Source of the DNA: Candidatus Methylomirabilota bacterium
GTDB taxonomy: Bacteria; Methylomirabilota; Methylomirabilia; Methylomirabilales; Methylomirabilaceae
Direction: 5' to 3'
NCBI GenBank assembly: GCA_028869615.1
Contig: JAGWRQ010000125.1
Span: 1 to 6,397 of the forward strand
Length of the DNA: 6,397 nt
Position numbers and translations under genes: made by a program. Shown here one piece after another: positions 3,069 through 6,397 of the stretch (positions are counted from its first letter, which is position 1; each line of letters begins with the position of its first letter). The notes under the pieces were generated by a model. That model had not been told where the DNA came from. It worked only from the letters and a program-made list of their open reading frames with translations, and did not search any database.

Positions 3069-5783
3069 CTACTTGCCGGCGCGGGCCCGCAGTTCCTTCA
3101 GCGCCGATTCCAGTCGCTTGACCTCTTCGCCGTAGCCGGCGAAGTTGCCCTGCCGAAGGAGTTCTTGCGCTCGCGTGTAATGGTCGTAGGCGCGACTCGC
3201 CAGCATCTTGAGCGAGCTGTCCACCTCCGGTAGCGCACCTGCGCCCGGCGGAATCCTTGCCTCAGCGAGCCCCCTCGCCGCCCCCCCAAAGACTTTGGCC
3301 AGGGCGGCGTCGAGGCTCTCTTCCATGGCGATCTGGCTCCCATGCGCGACGATGATCCGCTTCAACTCCGGTAGCGACCCCTTCTCAGCCGCCAGATAGA
3401 GCGGCTGGACGTAGAGCAGCGAGCGCTCGATCGGGATGGCCAGCATGCTGCCTCGGATCACGGTGGAGCCGCGTTGGCTCCAGAGCGAGAGTTGCTGCGA
3501 GATAAAGGAATCCTGGTCGATACGAGCGTTGATCTGTCGCGGGCCGTAGACCAGCTTCGCCTTGGGGAAGTTGAAGGCGGTGAGTTTCCCGTAGTGCGGC
3601 GGGTCGCTGCGGGCCGCGAGCCAGGCAATCATATTGTCTTTCTTATTTGGCGTGAACGGTAAGAGGAGGATGAACTCTTCCTTCTTCTCGCCTGGAAGCC
3701 GCATGATGGTATAGTACGGCTCCATCTCAGCGGGGATGCTCCAGAGATCTTCTTTGTTGTAAAAGACCTGGGGATCCTGCATATGGTAGGTGCTATAGAG
3801 CCTGGCCTGGATGTTGAACATCCCTTGAGGATAGCGAAGATGGGTCTTCAGGTCGTCCGGCATCGCCTCGAGCGGTTGAAACAGTCCAGGGAAGGCCCGG
3901 TCGTAGACCTTGATCACGGGATCGGTGGGATCGGCTAGGTAGAAGCTGAGGCTCCCGTTGTAGGCGTCCACCACCACCTTGACCGAGTTGCGGATATAGT
4001 TGCCCACGCCGCGGATCGGCTCCGAGTATGGGTACATATCCGAGACGGTGTAGGCGTCGATGATCCAGAACAGGCGGCCGTCTCGAGCGATGACCAGATA
4101 TGGGTCGCGGTCGAAGGCTAAAAAGGGCGCCGCCTTCTTGACCCGTTCAGAAATCTGCCGGTGATACATGATCCTGCTGTCCGATGTCAGGTCTTGCGAG
4201 AGAAGGATCTTGAGCGTCCCGAAGCGGGTGGCGAACAGGAGTTTGCGTCCGAGGGACGTGAGCGGCACCCCCCCCTCACCGGTGTACGTGCTATAGACGT
4301 TCTTGTCACCCGAGGGGTAATCCAGTTCCTGGGCTTGCGTCTTGACGATGACGTAGTCGTTGGCGAGCTCGCTATAGTAGATCTCCGGGCGCGTGACCTT
4401 GATCGGCGTGGTTGAGACAGGCGGGATGTCCTTGATCAGGAACTCCGGCAGCCCTTCCGAGGTGATCCGGTTCACGGGCCCGAGGACGACCCCGTAGCCG
4501 TGAGTAAAGATCAGGTGCTCATTGATCCAACTCCGGCCGGGAAGATGTTCATACGACATCTCTCTGGCCGAGAGCATGACCTGCCGGTACTCGCCGTCGA
4601 TCTGGTACCGGTCGTTGTCCACGTCCACGAATTTATAATAGGTCCGGATCTCCTGGAGCTGACCGTACGTCGTGAGCAGTGGACGGTGGTCCCAAAGCCG
4701 GATATTTTTGATCGTCGGATCGTTGCGTCGCAGGTCCTCCCGGGTCAGGGTCTCCTCAGCCGGGAACTCTCGCTCGTCGATTCGGTCGAGTCCGTAAGCC
4801 TGGCGGGTAAAGCGGATGTTGTGGGTGATGTAGGGGCTCTCGGCAACGATCTCATTCGGGACGACGCGGAAGCGCTGGATGAAGCCGGGATAGAGACCCA
4901 GGCCGATGACGCTGCAGACGACCATCATACCGAGGCCGACCAGGACCAGTCTCCAGCCGCGGTAAAAGATTTGGGCCAGGCAGAGGAGGGCGACAAAGGC
5001 GGCCGTGGTCGTCAGAAAAGTGAGGGCCGGGAGGTTGGCGTTGATGTCGCTATAGCCGGCGCCGAAGACCATTCCGCGAGGGGAGTAGAGGAGTTGGTAG
5101 GTGTCGAGCCGGTAGCCAACAGCCTTAACCAGGAACAGCGATGCGCCGAGCACGAGCAGGTGCGTCCTCGCCAGGCGGGCAATGATGGGCCCCCGAGTCG
5201 TGATCTGTATGCCCCGGAAGAGGAGATAGGTCAGGGCAGTCAGCAGGAGGGTCAGGCCGATCGAGGTGATCAGCCAACTGTACACAAAGGAGAAGAAGGG
5301 GAGTTTAAAGACATAGAAGCCGACATCCGTCCGAAAGATCGGGTCTTGAATCCCAAAAGGTAGCGCATTCGCAAAGCGGATGTAATTCTCCCATTCGGCG
5401 GCTGCCCGGAATGCCGAGATGACTCCGAGCCCCAGGGCGCCGGGGATTAAGAGTGGGCGGAAGTACGGTTCGATCACCAGGCGGCTGGGGAGCCCGAACC
5501 GGTCCTCCACCTCGAGGAGGACATCGGTGGTAGTCAATCGGCTGGCCAGGTACAGGTTTACGTACAGCAGACCCGCGAAGGTTAGGCCGAATGTGACAGC
5601 GAGCGTCAGTTGCGTTGTGAGGATCGTCAGGAAGACCTTGGTGAGCTTCACCTCCTGAAACCAGAGCCAGTCAGAGTAAAGCGGAACCGTCTGACTTCCC
5701 AGGACAAAGACAACCAGCAAGAGCAGCAGGAAAGCGAGTTGCCTGCCCTTAAGATCTGAAGCGCTTCCACTGTGTTGCGCCAA
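3069..5783 (-). CDS. UPF0182 family integral membrane protein (COG1615)
   Basis: A 904-residue protein starting at TTG 5783, preceded at a good distance by AAGGAGAGG, which supports the non-ATG start. The first 300 residues contain seven hydrophobic segments at about 16-32, 52-80, 108-126, 163-190, 206-222, 252-273 and 277-297. A large, probably extracytoplasmic domain of about 600 residues follows. Family signatures are clear: DPIFRTDVGFYVFKLPF (147-163), AESPYITHNIRFTRQAYGLD (314-333), and further on the HGYGVVLGPVN, TPNKKDNMIAWLAARSD, and QLSLWSQRGSTVIRG-to-LLYVQPLYLAAE stretches. The Lys/Glu-rich C-terminal tail may be helical or coiled. Length and order fit complete family members (about 900-1000 residues). 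No biochemical function is established for this family; members are found in actinobacteria, cyanobacteria and several other phyla. It probably shares a transcript with the oxoamine synthase gene 39 bp upstream. Confidence 0.95.
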   Translation of the reverse strand: MAQHSGSASDLKGRQLAFLLLLLVVFVLGSQTVPLYSDWLWFQEVKLTKVFLTILTTQLTLAVTFGLTFAGLLYVNLYLASRLTTTDVLLEVEDRFGLPSRLVIEPYFRPLLIPGALGLGVISAFRAAAEWENYIRFANALPFGIQDPIFRTDVGFYVFKLPFFSFVYSWLITSIGLTLLLTALTYLLFRGIQITTRGPIIARLARTHLLVLGASLFLVKAVGYRLDTYQLLYSPRGMVFGAGYSDINANLPALTFLTTTAAFVALLCLAQIFYRGWRLVLVGLGMMVVCSVIGLGLYPGFIQRFRVVPNEIVAESPYITHNIRFTRQAYGLDRIDEREFPAEETLTREDLRRNDPTIKNIRLWDHRPLLTTYGQLQEIRTYYKFVDVDNDRYQIDGEYRQVMLSAREMSYEHLPGRSWINEHLIFTHGYGVVLGPVNRITSEGLPEFLIKDIPPVSTTPIKVTRPEIYYSELANDYVIVKTQAQELDYPSGDKNVYSTYTGEGGVPLTSLGRKLLFATRFGTLKILLSQDLTSDSRIMYHRQISERVKKAAPFLAFDRDPYLVIARDGRLFWIIDAYTVSDMYPYSEPIRGVGNYIRNSVKVVVDAYNGSLSFYLADPTDPVIKVYDRAFPGLFQPLEAMPDDLKTHLRYPQGMFNIQARLYSTYHMQDPQVFYNKEDLWSIPAEMEPYYTIMRLPGEKKEEFILLLPFTPNKKDNMIAWLAARSDPPHYGKLTAFNFPKAKLVYGPRQINARIDQDSFISQQLSLWSQRGSTVIRGSMLAIPIERSLLYVQPLYLAAEKGSLPELKRIIVAHGSQIAMEESLDAALAKVFGGAARGLAEARIPPGAGALPEVDSSLKMLASRAYDHYTRAQELLRQGNFAGYGEEVKRLESALKELRARAGK

Positions 5784-5822
5784 GATGCCTCTCCTTTTTA
5801 CCGGGTCAAGGCTGTGAGTGAA

Positions 5823-6397
5823 TTAAATGAGCGCGAGGGCCCGCCCCGCCTCGGCCAGGGCTGTCAGCGCCGCATCCAGATCTGTCTTGCTGTGCGAGGC
5901 TGTTACGGTGAGGCGGATCCGTTCGGTCCCGCGCGGGACAGAGGGGTAGCGGATCCCTTGGGCAAAGATACCTCGGTCCAACAGTTCCTGACAGAACTGC
6001 ATGGTATGCTCGGGCTCTCCCACCATCAGTGGGATGATCTGGGTCCCGCTTGGGCTGACCTCAAACCCAACCTCGTGCAGACCTGCCCGAACATAGTGGG
6101 TGTTGTCCCATAGCCGCTGCCGCCGCTCAGGCTCTTGTTCCACAATGGTGAGCGCCTCAAGCACAGTTGCCAGTACCACGGGCGGTATCGCGCACGTGAA
6201 GATGAAGGGTCTGGCCCGGTTGATCAGGTACTCGATGACGGTGCGGCTTCCGACCACATAGGCGCCAAAGCCGCCCAGCGCTTTGGCGAGGCTTCCGGTC
6301 TCGATATCGATCCGGCCCAGCACGCCTGTCGCCTCGGCAGTCCCGCGCCCGGTCTCACCCAGCACGCCGGTGCCATGGGAATCGTCCACCATGGTCA
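5823..6397 (-). CDS. Alpha-oxoamine synthase family enzyme (glycine C-acetyltransferase / 8-amino-7-oxononanoate synthase), C-terminal half
   Basis: The gene runs off the right edge; about 190 codons remain of a family normally near 395 residues. The visible part starts at VDDSHGTGVLG, where the Asp contacts the pyridine nitrogen of PLP and the His lies nearby. It continues to ETGSLAKALGGFGAYVVGS, whose Lys (AAA, complement of 6282-6284) forms the PLP Schiff base. Then come INRARPFIFTCAIPP, ERRQRLWDN and a C-terminal GIFAQGIRYPSVPRGTERIRLTVTASH substrate-binding region. The enzyme condenses an amino acid with an acyl-CoA with loss of CO2 (BioF) or makes 2-amino-3-oxobutyrate from glycine and acetyl-CoA (Kbl). 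The GIFAQGIRYPSVPRG wording recalls the Thermus-type enzyme active in both reactions, so I do not assign bioF or kbl. No biotin or threonine dehydrogenase gene is in view to decide. Confidence 0.92.
   Translation of the reverse strand, partial: TMVDDSHGTGVLGETGRGTAEATGVLGRIDIETGSLAKALGGFGAYVVGSRTVIEYLINRARPFIFTCAIPPVVLATVLEALTIVEQEPERRQRLWDNTHYVRAGLHEVGFEVSPSGTQIIPLMVGEPEHTMQFCQELLDRGIFAQGIRYPSVPRGTERIRLTVTASHSKTDLDAALTALAEAGRALALI

Noticed and set aside
4500..5363. A 287-codon plus-strand open frame inside the UPF0182 gene
   Set aside because: It is antisense to the well-supported membrane-protein gene. Its translation is a charged, low-complexity string without domain features, as expected from a GC-rich shadow frame.
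1..6397. CRISPR array, tRNA, rRNA or insertion sequence
   Set aside because: No regularly spaced repeats, cloverleaf, rRNA signature, transposase motif or terminal inverted repeats were seen on reading both strands.

Overview
This window looks like part of the chromosome of a moderately GC-rich, probably uncultured bacterium. I counted 55% GC in one 60-base stretch of the longest gene, and other stretches are visibly higher. Two things suggest a NC10/Methylomirabilota-, Rokubacteria- or deltaproteobacteria-like lineage: a long UPF0182 membrane protein beside a Thermus-like KBL/AONS enzyme, and a FadN-type beta-oxidation protein. That placement is a guess from gene content only.

Layout. The two flanks carry chromosomal-type genes on the minus strand. 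At the left edge is the N-terminal 121 codons of a FadN-type 3-hydroxyacyl-CoA dehydrogenase (1-365). On the right are a complete 904-residue UPF0182 integral membrane protein (3069-5783) and, 39 bp upstream of it, the C-terminal half of an alpha-oxoamine synthase (glycine C-acetyltransferase / 8-amino-7-oxononanoate synthase, 5823-6397). The last two probably form one operon.

Between the flanks, about 480-2972, is a block of plus-strand accessory genes. It holds a two-gene type II toxin-antitoxin module (antitoxin 570-797, RelE/ParE toxin 794-1099, overlapping by GTGA). A 33-codon leader ORF follows, with a textbook Shine-Dalgarno (1222-1323). It overlaps the start of a visibly AT-richer gene of unknown function (1311-2000). 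Last is a 287-residue protein ending in a TIR-like domain of the kind seen in CAP12/Pycsar-type immune effectors (2109-2972).

The most striking non-coding structure lies between the last two genes, at about 1996-2090. It is a roughly 95-bp imperfect palindrome with two pairs of complementary boxes, symmetric 6-nt unpaired spacers and hairpins in the middle. It overlaps the upstream stop codon and ends in GTTAGTC. This architecture matches an integron attC recombination site. My working reading is a stretch of captured mobile gene cassettes carrying toxin-antitoxin and probable phage-defence functions, inserted between housekeeping genes. No integrase is visible, so this is inference. No tRNA, rRNA, CRISPR or insertion sequence was seen.
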